Shown piece after piece: positions 1 to 7,739 of a DNA stretch of 43,269 bases (within the stretch, counting starts at the first letter, position 1; each line of letters begins with the position of its first letter). Made by a program: the position numbers and the translations under genes. The notes under the pieces are model-generated. The model had not been told where the DNA came from. It saw only the letters and a program-made list of their open reading frames with translations, and searched no databases. The stretch spans positions 1 to 43,269 of the forward strand of contig DYFC01000051.1 in assembly GCA_020725385.1 (NCBI GenBank). The letters run 5' to 3'. This stretch comes from Nitrospira japonica. Lineage in GTDB: Bacteria > Nitrospirota > Thermodesulfovibrionia > Thermodesulfovibrionales > SM23-35.

Positions 1-87
1 GGTATCGAAAAATAAATTTTCTCGCAACATCTGCATTACATTAATTGCATTTTTTGGATTAACCCGAATCTCAGGCAGTGACTTCAC
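1..87 (-). CDS. Partial ORF running off the left edge, unknown product
   Basis: An open frame starts with GTG at 87-85 on the minus strand and stays open for 29 codons to the window edge. It begins VKSLPEIRVNPKNAIN. It lies 8 bases downstream of the methionine synthase-like stop codon, so it could be the next gene of that transcript. No strong Shine-Dalgarno sits directly before the GTG; a GGAG about 20 bases upstream lies inside the preceding gene. I do not recognise the family, and the fragment is too short to exclude a chance open frame. Confidence 0.4.
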   Translation of the reverse strand, partial: MKSLPEIRVNPKNAINVMQMLRENLFFDT

Positions 88-95
88 ATTTAGGT

Positions 96-1112
96 TTAAG
101 TATAGTTCTCCAAAAGCACTTCTTTTAATTCACCGAGTGTTTTAAATACTTTTTCTGCTTCTTCGATGCTGAGTGATCCTGTTCCGCAAGAAGGAGTTAG
201 CATGATTTGTGAAAGAAGTAAGTCCGAAGGCATTGTTTTTGTCAAAATCTCAAGTCCTTTGTCAAATCTTTGCTTTAAAGATTCTGAATTTTCATTATTG
301 ATTGCATCGGTTGTCGGTACAATGCCCCAAGCAAGATAGCCGCCTTCTTTTAAGAATTTTGTAAACTCTTCAGAATAAACAGGCAATGATTCGATGTAAT
401 CGTACGCATCAAAACTGATGATACCCGCTCCGCTGTTTATTACAAGTGACCAGTCTGCTTTGCTGCAGCAATGTATTCCGGATATGGCACCTGCATTTTT
501 TATGGCATCGGAAGTTTCTTTGAGAAGCCTTAAAGCTTCATCAGTATTTACACCAAGATATGAAGATGTGCCGAGTGCTGAAAGAACAGGTTCATCAATA
601 AATATAATTACATATTGTGCTAACGACTTAAGTTGCTGAACCTGCCATCTGATTTTTGCTTTAAGAGCAAGAAGGACAATTTCCCTAATTTCTTCATCGA
701 AATAAGCAGGTTTACCATTGTTGTCTTTTAATCCGAGAGTAAAAGTTAGAGGGCCGGTAATATGTCCTTTTAAAACAGCAAAATAAATTCCATTCATTAC
801 TCTCAAAAAAGTATAAAGACCTTTGGCAAAATCCTCTGAAACAGGAAGCATAAGGTCATCTGTATAAGACTCAAGAAATTTTGTGGCAGATTCGTAGTTA
901 TCCTTATCAATCCAGATTGATTTATTTTCGCTATCAATCTTAACAAGTGGTATCCCCTCTGAAAACTGAGGAATCATCAATTCTCTAAAAGACAAACGAG
1001 GGAATTGAGGCCAAAAAGGGACATCAAAAGAGTTGAGTATGATATTACATGCTGCTACAGCATCCGTGTGCGGCAGACTTCCAATTCCTGTAGTAACAAA
1101 TGGTATAAACAT
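96..1112 (-). CDS. Core MetE-like methionine synthase / UROD-superfamily methyltransferase
   Basis: Likely transfers a methyl group to a thiol, homocysteine being the best guess. At 338 residues it covers only the catalytic barrel of MetE, not the roughly 750-residue two-barrel enzyme. Visible motifs are GIGSLPHTD near the N-terminus (residues 9-17), GHITGPLTFTLGL (116-128), IDEPVL (172-177), a zinc-type HCC (H214, C216) and a second cysteine in TPSCGTG (C309). These match the HxC...C zinc site of cobalamin-independent methionine synthases. Known single-barrel 'core MetE' proteins in anaerobes accept the methyl group from a methyl-corrinoid protein instead of methyl-folate; applying that here is inference. 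It is the last complete gene of a leftward group after the activase and bS22 genes. No SAM or B12 riboswitch was seen upstream. An alternative is a methylthiol:CoM-type or other MetE-like methyltransferase. Confidence 0.75.
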   Translation of the reverse strand: MFIPFVTTGIGSLPHTDAVAACNIILNSFDVPFWPQFPRLSFRELMIPQFSEGIPLVKIDSENKSIWIDKDNYESATKFLESYTDDLMLPVSEDFAKGLYTFLRVMNGIYFAVLKGHITGPLTFTLGLKDNNGKPAYFDEEIREIVLLALKAKIRWQVQQLKSLAQYVIIFIDEPVLSALGTSSYLGVNTDEALRLLKETSDAIKNAGAISGIHCCSKADWSLVINSGAGIISFDAYDYIESLPVYSEEFTKFLKEGGYLAWGIVPTTDAINNENSESLKQRFDKGLEILTKTMPSDLLLSQIMLTPSCGTGSLSIEEAEKVFKTLGELKEVLLENYT

Positions 1113-1159
1113 ATTAAATCCTTGATTGATTAATCTGGCTAAGATTCTAAGATTATTTT

Positions 1160-1193
1160 CTGGCAGGACAGGAGAATAATTATGTCCTGCCAG
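1160..1193. terminator. Perfect 11-bp inverted repeat between bS22 and the MetE-like gene
   Basis: CTGGCAGGACA at 1160-1170 pairs perfectly with TGTCCTGCCAG at 1183-1193 around a 12-base loop. It lies downstream of the bS22 stop and upstream of the MetE-like start on the minus strand. Read leftwards, the stem is followed by A-rich rather than U-rich sequence, so it is not a textbook Rho-independent terminator. A partial terminator, an mRNA-processing hairpin or a leader structure of the downstream gene are all possible. Confidence 0.45.
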
Positions 1194-1273
1194 TATCCCG
1201 GGTTATTTTAAAAGTAGATAATTCAAATTTTTTCTTGTAAACATAATTTAGGTATATTTTCAACTTCAATATC

Positions 1274-1372
1274 CTATTTACTCTTTCTTCTCTGGAATTT
1301 GGTCTTTTTCCTGAGTTTCGCATGTTTATGTTTGCTCATTTTTTTCTTGCGCCACTTTTTAACGTTTCCCAC
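1274..1372 (-). CDS. Small ribosomal protein bS22 / mS38 (AURKAIP1/COX24 domain)
   Basis: A 32-residue, extremely basic protein of the AURKAIP1/COX24 family. Its sequence starts VGNVKKWRKKKMSKHKHAKL and ends RKKTKFQRRKSK. The pattern KKxRKKxMSKHKHxKLRKKTxxQRRK is that of mycobacterial bS22 and mitochondrial mS38, which sit near the decoding region of the small ribosomal subunit. The start is GTG at 1372-1370: an in-frame TGA lies directly upstream, and a strong AGGAGG at 1381-1386 is 8 bases away. The overlapping ATG at 1376 opens a frame of only five codons. It sits between the big activase and the MetE-like gene on the same strand. The match is by remembered family pattern, but it is very specific. 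Confidence 0.85.
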   Translation of the reverse strand: MGNVKKWRKKKMSKHKHAKLRKKTKFQRRKSK

Positions 1373-1426
1373 TCATCAACCCTCCTTTTGCATTTGAATA
1401 AGCGAAACAGGTCAGAAAAACATGGA

Positions 1427-4400
1427 TCATTTACTTTTCTTTCTATGTATATCTTTTGCCTGTTCCATAAAAGCTTCGATTTGTATCTCTGTAGTTACTG
1501 ATTCGGTACCATCATATGGAATACTTATAAACGGTATTCCGTAATCCCTGCTTACTCCGCGTAAAAGAGCAGTAACAATTGTGCCTGGCATACAGCCAAA
1601 AGGCATGGCATTTATTATACCCGAAGCACCTTTTTCTATCAGGTCAATGCTTTTACCTATGCTAAGTATAGCTTCACCTTCAAAAGAACTGTCAAGATAA
1701 GGTTTGGCCTTTTTAAGTATGTCTTTTGTTTCAGGTTCGCTAATTGTCCTTAAAAAGTCCCTAAAGTATTTTGAGAATTCATGCTCTATTTTTTGCTGAA
1801 AATATTTTTTCAGCAAAAAATTAATAATAACAGACTTTTGTCTTTTTAACAATGCTTTTCTTAAGCTTATGTAATTTACATAATATATCCATTCTTCAAC
1901 CGGAGCAAGCCAGACAATGCCGCCGAGTGATTCAATTTTTCTTACAAGGTCTTCATTCGAGAAACGGTGTGACCTAACGAATATTTCTCCGATTATTCCT
2001 ATTAGCGGTTTTTGTAAGTCTTTCTTCGGCACATGCATAAAATCGGTTTTTATCTCCATAAGTATGGTTCTCATATCACCGTTGTTTTGTCTGAGAGAAT
2101 TATAGAGTCTTTCAAGATGCTTATTGTATAAATTGTCAGAAGTTCCTAACTCAGCTTCAAAAGGTCTTGTCTCATGTAAACATTTTTTTAATAATTCAAT
2201 AGCTATAATTCCTTCCCATGCATATTTAGAAAAATCTTTTCCAACAATTCCAAGGTCAGAGTAAAATGTAGTATCCTGATTCGGAGCATATATCGGAACA
2301 TTTTTATATCCTAGATTGTCAAGAACAAGCCTGTGGAAAATATTATACTGCCCGAATCTGCATGGACCGGTACCTGAAGGCATGAAAAAAGCACTATTTT
2401 CAGGATGAAAATCCGGGGATAATACTTTTTTAACCATATCACCTGTTGTTACAGCGCAGGGATAGCATTCCTTACCAGATACAAATTTTTTACCGATGTC
2501 GATTGTCTGTCTGTCTGATTCAGGTAGAACCTCGGCATTAACTCCGCATCGTTCAAAAGCTGCAGCAAGTGCAAATGCATGGTCTGACATTCGCGGTATA
2601 TATATCTTCCACGAAGGCTTCCTATCAATAATATTTACTGGTGGAAAACTATCTTTAATGCGAGTTTTAGAATGTGGCATCAAATCTCTATTGGCTATAC
2701 TATCAAGAAAAGCTTCACATCTTGTTATTGCGCCGGCGTCAGCGCTGTGTTCATCTATTTCAATGTGTAAAAAAGGTTTATCACCCATTTCTTCTTTAAA
2801 ATATTTCAATATGAAAGAATCCGGACCACATAAAAAGTTACCTATGAATATTGGATAAAGATTCTTTGTTTCTTTTATAAATCTTGCAGCTTTAAGGATT
2901 CTCTGTCCAGAACGCCAGTACATATTAGGCCATTTGTCATGAATTTGATATTTTTCAAGTGGTAGGAAGTCGAAAGGAATTGAAAGCACATCCAGATTTG
3001 CAAGCTTTTTGTGAAGTTGTAAGTTTACACCGCTGTCGAATGAATTATAAGCTCTGCCTACTATCACAATTGTAGGATTTTCTATATTTGAAAGTATCTC
3101 TTTACCTTTTTCCATTATTGAGTGAGTGAATTCCTTTTGTGCAATCTCAGCTTTTTTCAAAGCTCTTATGATTTTGAGCTTGTTTACTCCGAATATTTTA
3201 AAAGACTTATAAATCTGACTTATTAAATGTTTTTTGCCAAGCCGTAAATTTATAATAGGCGATATAACTTTAATGTTCTCGAATGCTATGTTTGACATAT
3301 AAGGTATTGCCTGTGAATAAGGGCAACCAACTCCTTTATCCATAGGTTCTTCAGGTGAATTCAGGTTGACAAAACTCGGAATTAAAATAGCATCAACTTT
3401 CTGGTCAATAAGATACTGGATATGACCATGAGCAACCTTAACAGGGAAACAAGATTCGGCAAGTACTTTTTCGAGTCCGAGATTAACTATCTGACGATTT
3501 GTTTTGGGAGATACAACAACTTCAAACCCGAGTTCCCATAATAAAGTGCTCCAGAATGGCAGAAAATCATGGAAAAAGAAAATATATGGAATACCTATTT
3601 TTTTAGGAGATTTCCATTTGCCTTTAAGTAATTTTGTTATTTTATTTTTATTAGCGTTTAATTCTAAAGCATTCTGTCTTTTCAGGTGTTCTTTCAAGAG
3701 CATTTCTTCCCTGAATGAGAAAAGGTCAACCGGGGTTGGTTTATCCGTTTTTCTCACATCGTATTTTTCACATCTACCTCCATAAAATAGAAAACCCTGT
3801 TCCCCGGATATTTTAACCCTGTTTATTTCACAAACATTCGGGCAACCTTTACATTGGAATGAACTAATTTCATAAGGCTTTTTTGATAAATCAAACCCTT
3901 TAAAAGTTGAATATTTAAATGAATTTTCTTTCATATGTTTTTTTGCAATCAAAGCCATCCCGATAGCGCCTGTGACGTCATGGTGGGGAGGAATCGTAAT
4001 TTTTTTACCAAGATATTTTTCGAATGCTGCAGCAACTGATTTATTGAATGCTACCCCGCCTTGAAAGAAAATCTTATTACCTATTTTCTTTCCGGCAACA
4101 ACACGATTTATATAGTTCTGTACAATAGAATATGCAAGCCCTGCGAGAAGGTCATTTTTGTCGGCACCTTTTTGAAGATTTGCTATTAATGAATTTTCCA
4201 TAAAAACCGTGCATCTTTCGCCTAGTCTGCATGGATGTTTTGCAGATAACGCCCTATCCTGAAATTCATTTTTGATAGAAATCGAAAGTTTTTCTGCTTG
4301 CTCTTCAAGAAAAGAACCGGTGCCTGCAGCGCAGGCTTTGTTCATCTCAAAATCCACAATTATACCATTCTGAAGGGATATATATTTTGAGTCCTGTCCT

Positions 4401-5689
4401 CCTATTTCAAAAATTGTATCGACACTTCTATCAATATAAATGGCAGCAGTTGCCTGTGCTGTGATCTCATTTTTGACTATATCGGCACCTACAAAATCCG
4501 CAATCATATATCTACCGGAACCGGTTGTTCCAACACCACAAATATTAAAACTTCCTGCTACTTCATGTTCAATTTCCATGAGTCCCTGTCTTACTGCCTC
4601 GATAGGCCTACCGGCGGTCATCAGGTAACGTTTTGCAATAAGTTCCCCCTGCTCGTTAATAACGGCAAGATTTGTACTTATTGAACCTACATCTATCCCC
4701 ATATACGCTTTTTTTCTTTGTTCGGCCGGGCAGCGATTTATAATTGAAACAATGTCAGAATATGGCGATTCTGAATAAAATCTTATGTTCCCGAAATTGA
4801 GAGTCTCACCGGGATTTTTTAAAGGCGGGTGACTTCCGGAAAGAGGTTTATAAGAATTTAGATATTTTTCGAGCAGTGAAAGGTCGAAATAATTTACTTT
4901 TCTGTCCTTAATATCTTTCATAACAGCGCCGTATGCACCCATTAAAGCAAAGTCTTCAGGAACAATCAGTTCATCAAGGTCAAATATTTCTTTGAACGCA
5001 CGAATCATGCCTTTATTTGCAGCAACTCCTCCCTGAAAAGACACAGGAAGTAGCAATTTTCTTCCTCTTAAAATCGAGCCTTTGAAATTTCTTGCTACAG
5101 CAAAGCAAAGTCCTGCTACGATGTCTTCTACAGGGGTTGCTATTTGTTGCAAGTGTATCATATCTGATTTAGCAAATACGCTGCATCTTCCTGCAATTCT
5201 GGATGGTTTTTCAGATTTAAGCGCAAGTTCGCTGAATTCCTCTATTGTTAATTTAAGTCTTTCAGCCTGCTGGTCAAGAAAAGAACCTGTTCCAGCAGCG
5301 CATACCGAGTTCATAGAAAAGTCTGTTACAGTTTTAGTAAGTGGATCAATTAATATAAGTTTTGAATCTTCTCCTCCCATTTCAATAATAGTTCTTATTG
5401 AAGGGCAAACAAGGCTGGTAGCATTTGCTTGTGCAACAATTTCATTTACAGGTTCTATTTTTAAAATTGAAGCAAGCAATCTGCCCGCAGAACCTGTTAT
5501 GGATAGTGAGAAATTCTTTTCTGTATTTCCAGTACCTAATGATTCGTTAATTTCTCTTAGTAGTTTAAGAGCAACAGGCAAAGGGTGTCCTTTGTGCCTC
5601 TCATAATAACTTTTAATTTTTTTCCCCTGTTCATCAACGACAACATATTTTGCGCTGACCGAACCTATATCAAAACCGATAAATAGCAT
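1427..5689 (-). CDS. Giant acyl-CoA dehydratase activase fusion (two BadF/HgdC ATPase domains plus HgdB-like region)
   Basis: This 1420-residue protein joins two ASKHA-fold activase domains to a dehydratase-like half. Domain 1 (about 1-270) has GFDIGSVSAK, MGGEDSK, CAAGTGSFLDQQ with C130, and GRCSVF with C169. The 39-residue cysteine spacing equals that of the [4Fe-4S]-bridging cysteines of 2-hydroxyglutaryl-CoA dehydratase activator HgdC. Domain 2 (about 325-590) repeats the set: GIDVGSISTN, IGGQDSK, C453 and C493. A linker carries C613-x2-C616-x3-C620 and C640, a possible extra iron-sulfur site. The C-terminal half (about 690-1400) resembles DUF2229/HgdB-type components, with GKECYPC and MPFGCMPGT. 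Activases of this type use ATP to inject a low-potential electron into a partner. No separate HgdA/B-type subunits lie nearby, so the substrate is unknown. An SD-like GGAGC precedes the ATG. Confidence 0.85.
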   Translation of the reverse strand: MLFIGFDIGSVSAKYVVVDEQGKKIKSYYERHKGHPLPVALKLLREINESLGTGNTEKNFSLSITGSAGRLLASILKIEPVNEIVAQANATSLVCPSIRTIIEMGGEDSKLILIDPLTKTVTDFSMNSVCAAGTGSFLDQQAERLKLTIEEFSELALKSEKPSRIAGRCSVFAKSDMIHLQQIATPVEDIVAGLCFAVARNFKGSILRGRKLLLPVSFQGGVAANKGMIRAFKEIFDLDELIVPEDFALMGAYGAVMKDIKDRKVNYFDLSLLEKYLNSYKPLSGSHPPLKNPGETLNFGNIRFYSESPYSDIVSIINRCPAEQRKKAYMGIDVGSISTNLAVINEQGELIAKRYLMTAGRPIEAVRQGLMEIEHEVAGSFNICGVGTTGSGRYMIADFVGADIVKNEITAQATAAIYIDRSVDTIFEIGGQDSKYISLQNGIIVDFEMNKACAAGTGSFLEEQAEKLSISIKNEFQDRALSAKHPCRLGERCTVFMENSLIANLQKGADKNDLLAGLAYSIVQNYINRVVAGKKIGNKIFFQGGVAFNKSVAAAFEKYLGKKITIPPHHDVTGAIGMALIAKKHMKENSFKYSTFKGFDLSKKPYEISSFQCKGCPNVCEINRVKISGEQGFLFYGGRCEKYDVRKTDKPTPVDLFSFREEMLLKEHLKRQNALELNANKNKITKLLKGKWKSPKKIGIPYIFFFHDFLPFWSTLLWELGFEVVVSPKTNRQIVNLGLEKVLAESCFPVKVAHGHIQYLIDQKVDAILIPSFVNLNSPEEPMDKGVGCPYSQAIPYMSNIAFENIKVISPIINLRLGKKHLISQIYKSFKIFGVNKLKIIRALKKAEIAQKEFTHSIMEKGKEILSNIENPTIVIVGRAYNSFDSGVNLQLHKKLANLDVLSIPFDFLPLEKYQIHDKWPNMYWRSGQRILKAARFIKETKNLYPIFIGNFLCGPDSFILKYFKEEMGDKPFLHIEIDEHSADAGAITRCEAFLDSIANRDLMPHSKTRIKDSFPPVNIIDRKPSWKIYIPRMSDHAFALAAAFERCGVNAEVLPESDRQTIDIGKKFVSGKECYPCAVTTGDMVKKVLSPDFHPENSAFFMPSGTGPCRFGQYNIFHRLVLDNLGYKNVPIYAPNQDTTFYSDLGIVGKDFSKYAWEGIIAIELLKKCLHETRPFEAELGTSDNLYNKHLERLYNSLRQNNGDMRTILMEIKTDFMHVPKKDLQKPLIGIIGEIFVRSHRFSNEDLVRKIESLGGIVWLAPVEEWIYYVNYISLRKALLKRQKSVIINFLLKKYFQQKIEHEFSKYFRDFLRTISEPETKDILKKAKPYLDSSFEGEAILSIGKSIDLIEKGASGIINAMPFGCMPGTIVTALLRGVSRDYGIPFISIPYDGTESVTTEIQIEAFMEQAKDIHRKKSK

Positions 5690-5729
5690 AGTTGCTCCAA
5701 TTTTTTGAATTATACCACAAAGAATATTG

Positions 5730-6311
5730 TTATGGATTAAATACCCGCGGAATAAAACGGGCCGGTACTTTTTTATAGTATTCTATATAAGCTTTACCAA
5801 ATCGTTTAAGCATTTCTTTTTCTTCTAAAGGAATAATTATTAAATTTACTGCAAAAAAGTCTAATAAAGCAACCAGTCCTACAGATAAAAAACCTGTAAA
5901 TAGGAAAATACCCGAAAACATTAAAGTATGAGCCAGATAAGTCGGGTGTCTTACAATAGAAAAAGGACCTTTATCAATAATTTTATTCTTTATCTTAGGG
6001 AAAACCTCGGGCAGTCCTATGATAGTACCGGGTCCAAGAAGTTTTATTGTCCAGATTTGTAATATTATGCCTAATATTAATAAAAAGAGTCCCGCGATAT
6101 TTACATAAACTGGAAATTTAATAGCGAATTTCAAGAGAAATTCTCTGTAAATCCAAATAAGGTAAGCAACCGGAATCCATGTAAATCCGGGAATAATATA
6201 TGTAAAAAAACCGAGTCTTCTGAATAAACCTATACTAGAATGTAAAGGTATCCAGAAGAGTGGTATCACAGGCCAGAACATTAATGTTGCTATTGCCAGA
6301 AATTTATTCAT
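5730..6311 (-). CDS. Isoprenylcysteine carboxyl methyltransferase-like (ICMT/PEMT) membrane protein
   Basis: A 193-residue integral membrane protein with about five hydrophobic segments. Its C-terminal signature is GPFSIVRHPTYLAHTLMFSG (115-134, with R121-H122-P123), followed by two glutamates (E163, E164) and a basic FGKAYIEYYKKVPARFIP tail. This is the SAM-binding pattern of the ICMT/phospholipid methyltransferase superfamily (PF04191/PF04140-type). Bacterial members mostly have unknown substrates, and lipids, quinones or small thiols are options. Its ATG overlaps the stop of the upstream membrane cytochrome (ATGA at 6308-6311), so the two are translationally coupled and probably act together at the inner membrane. 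Confidence 0.75.
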   Translation of the reverse strand: MNKFLAIATLMFWPVIPLFWIPLHSSIGLFRRLGFFTYIIPGFTWIPVAYLIWIYREFLLKFAIKFPVYVNIAGLFLLILGIILQIWTIKLLGPGTIIGLPEVFPKIKNKIIDKGPFSIVRHPTYLAHTLMFSGIFLFTGFLSVGLVALLDFFAVNLIIIPLEEKEMLKRFGKAYIEYYKKVPARFIPRVFNP

Positions 6312-7057
6312 ACAGTATTCAGAAAAGCGATAATATCTTCAATTTCCTCTTTTTTCAGGTATGAAAATGATGGCATGTCTTTATATGGTTGAATCAACTG
6401 TCCGGCAATTGTTTCAGGAGTTGCCTTTTTTCTACTTGTAGGCAGGAATTCATTTTTTAATATTCCTTTAAGTCCGGGCCCAACCAATATTTTTTCAGTG
6501 CTATAGTCATGACAAAAAATACATTTTGTTTCAAAAATCAATCTGCCTTTTTTAATACTTTTAGCATCACATTTCAAGGTTATATTCTTAGATAATTTAA
6601 TATCTTCTCTATTTTCCAACGGGGATGTAATCGAAGTTTTATTTAAGCCTATTTGTTTTAATAAAAAATAACCTCCAGAGGTTGCGAAACTTAGAAATGT
6701 AAAAATAACTATTAACAACCCTAATATCTTTACCTGACTGTAGAACTGTCTATAGATTTTTAGATAAGATATTTTAAGTAAAAAAAGCATAAGTATCGAG
6801 AAAGCAAATACAGTATGGAAAGTTGACCGTGGATTTAGTTCTGACTTTGTATCAACAATAAAATTAATACAAAGGTAAGAAATAATTATGTAAAGAAGAA
6901 AATATAATTTACCATTTATTCTATGTATTTTTTTTAATTCTTCAATGTTATATTTTCCTTCGGGTCTGCCTAATATCTCAAACATAGTAAAAAGAGCAAT
7001 TATTGATAGAAAAATTAAGAGAATTGAAAGAATAGATTTAACCATAAAAATTGACAT
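6308..7057 (-). CDS. Membrane-anchored monohaem cytochrome c with four-helix N-terminus
   Basis: Residues 1-138 hold about four transmembrane helices (roughly 5-27, 50-70, 80-98, 111-135). Residues 160-249 form a soluble cytochrome c domain with CIFCH (C179, C182, H183) and a likely axial Met in YKDMPSF (M228). The short HRINGKLYFLL segment at the start of helix 2 (H45) and H81 near helix 3 could be haem b ligands, as in DUF4405/cytochrome-b561-like folds; that is inference. The protein probably passes electrons between the membrane quinone pool and periplasmic cytochrome c. It is coupled to the ICMT-like gene by a 4-base overlap and lies just downstream of a small periplasmic cytochrome c gene on the same strand. 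Confidence 0.75.
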   Translation of the reverse strand: MSIFMVKSILSILLIFLSIIALFTMFEILGRPEGKYNIEELKKIHRINGKLYFLLYIIISYLCINFIVDTKSELNPRSTFHTVFAFSILMLFLLKISYLKIYRQFYSQVKILGLLIVIFTFLSFATSGGYFLLKQIGLNKTSITSPLENREDIKLSKNITLKCDAKSIKKGRLIFETKCIFCHDYSTEKILVGPGLKGILKNEFLPTSRKKATPETIAGQLIQPYKDMPSFSYLKKEEIEDIIAFLNTV

Positions 7058-7087
7058 ATTAATCCTTTTTTAGAAAGAATATTTTTT

Positions 7088-7131
7088 AAAAAATTTTGGT
7101 GAGGGGATTTGTTCAGATTCTGCAAATCCCC
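7088..7131 (-). terminator. Rho-independent-like terminator after the small cytochrome c gene
   Basis: GGGGATTTG (7103-7111) pairs perfectly with CAAATCCCC (7123-7131). Read leftwards, the stem is followed within about ten bases by a run of six U. It lies between the small cytochrome c gene and the membrane cytochrome gene, so it could end or attenuate transcription between them. Confidence 0.6.
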
Positions 7132-7156
7132 GGACAAAAAACTGTTTTTCAATAGA

Positions 7157-7501
7157 TTACTTCGTTTTTAGAGATTTAATATAGGATACAATATCAGCCA
7201 TCTCTGCTGATTTAACATCAATAGCTTTTCCTTTATTTGCCATTTCTATGCAAATATTGACTGCTTCTTCAAGAGATTTTTGAGTTTTTCCAAAAATGTT
7301 GAATTCTTTTTTATCAGCAGATTTTTCAAGTCCTCTGCCTTCGGGATGGCATGAATTACATGATTTTCCCGCAGTCCCTCCTGCAAACTTAATATCATTA
7401 AAGAGAGCTTTCCCTTTTACAATGTCTCCTGCTGCAAATGCGTAAGATATAACAAAACTGAAGACAATTAAAGATAATAAAGCGATTTTCAAAGTCTTCA
7501 T
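7157..7501 (-). CDS. Small periplasmic monohaem cytochrome c
   Basis: A 114-residue class I-type cytochrome. A Sec signal peptide ends at AFA|AGD (residues 1-23), giving a mature protein of about 90 residues. The haem motif is CNSCH (C48, C51, H52), followed by PEGRG. Methionines in EMANKGK (M87) and AEMADIVSYIKSL (M101) are candidate sixth ligands; the C-terminal position of the second fits class I cytochromes. It is expected to shuttle electrons in the periplasm. A strong SD (GGGAGG) precedes the ATG. It lies upstream of the membrane-bound cytochrome c, a plausible redox partner, but a terminator-like hairpin separates them. Confidence 0.85.
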   Translation of the reverse strand: MKTLKIALLSLIVFSFVISYAFAAGDIVKGKALFNDIKFAGGTAGKSCNSCHPEGRGLEKSADKKEFNIFGKTQKSLEEAVNICIEMANKGKAIDVKSAEMADIVSYIKSLKTK

Positions 7502-7680
7502 CTTTATTCACCTCCCTTCTATATAAATGAGAAGATTACCTCATTTTCTGATACTTATTGATTTTAATTAGATCACTTAAATTTTAGGCTACTATCTCTA
7601 CCGATTTATAATTTAAAGAATATAATGGTATATCAATATTGTCAAGGGTTTGACATAAAAAAGCATTATCAATAAATATC

Positions 7681-7708
7681 TTTGCAAACATTTATTTTCT
7701 GTGATAAT
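7681..7708 (+). promoter_or_regulatory. Candidate extended -10 promoter of the DUF4139 gene
   Basis: TTTGCA at 7681-7686 is followed after 16 bases by GATAAT at 7703-7708. A TG one base upstream of the hexamer makes it an extended -10 box. It lies 31 bases before the ATG at 7740 in the divergent intergenic region. A second candidate is TTGACA at 7650-7655 with TAAATA 17 bases later. Both are sequence matches only. Confidence 0.4.
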
Positions 7709-7739
7709 CTGTATTTAATTTATTCAATGGAGGGTTAAA

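Noticed and set aside
1113..1273. Possible SAM or B12 riboswitch before the MetE-like gene
   Set aside because: Only a simple 11-bp hairpin is present; no B12-box or SAM-type conserved core was seen and the space is too short.
5082..5606. A 174-codon plus-strand open frame opposite the activase gene
   Set aside because: It lies wholly antisense to strongly conserved ATPase domain 1, has no recognisable domain and is best explained as a frame shadow.
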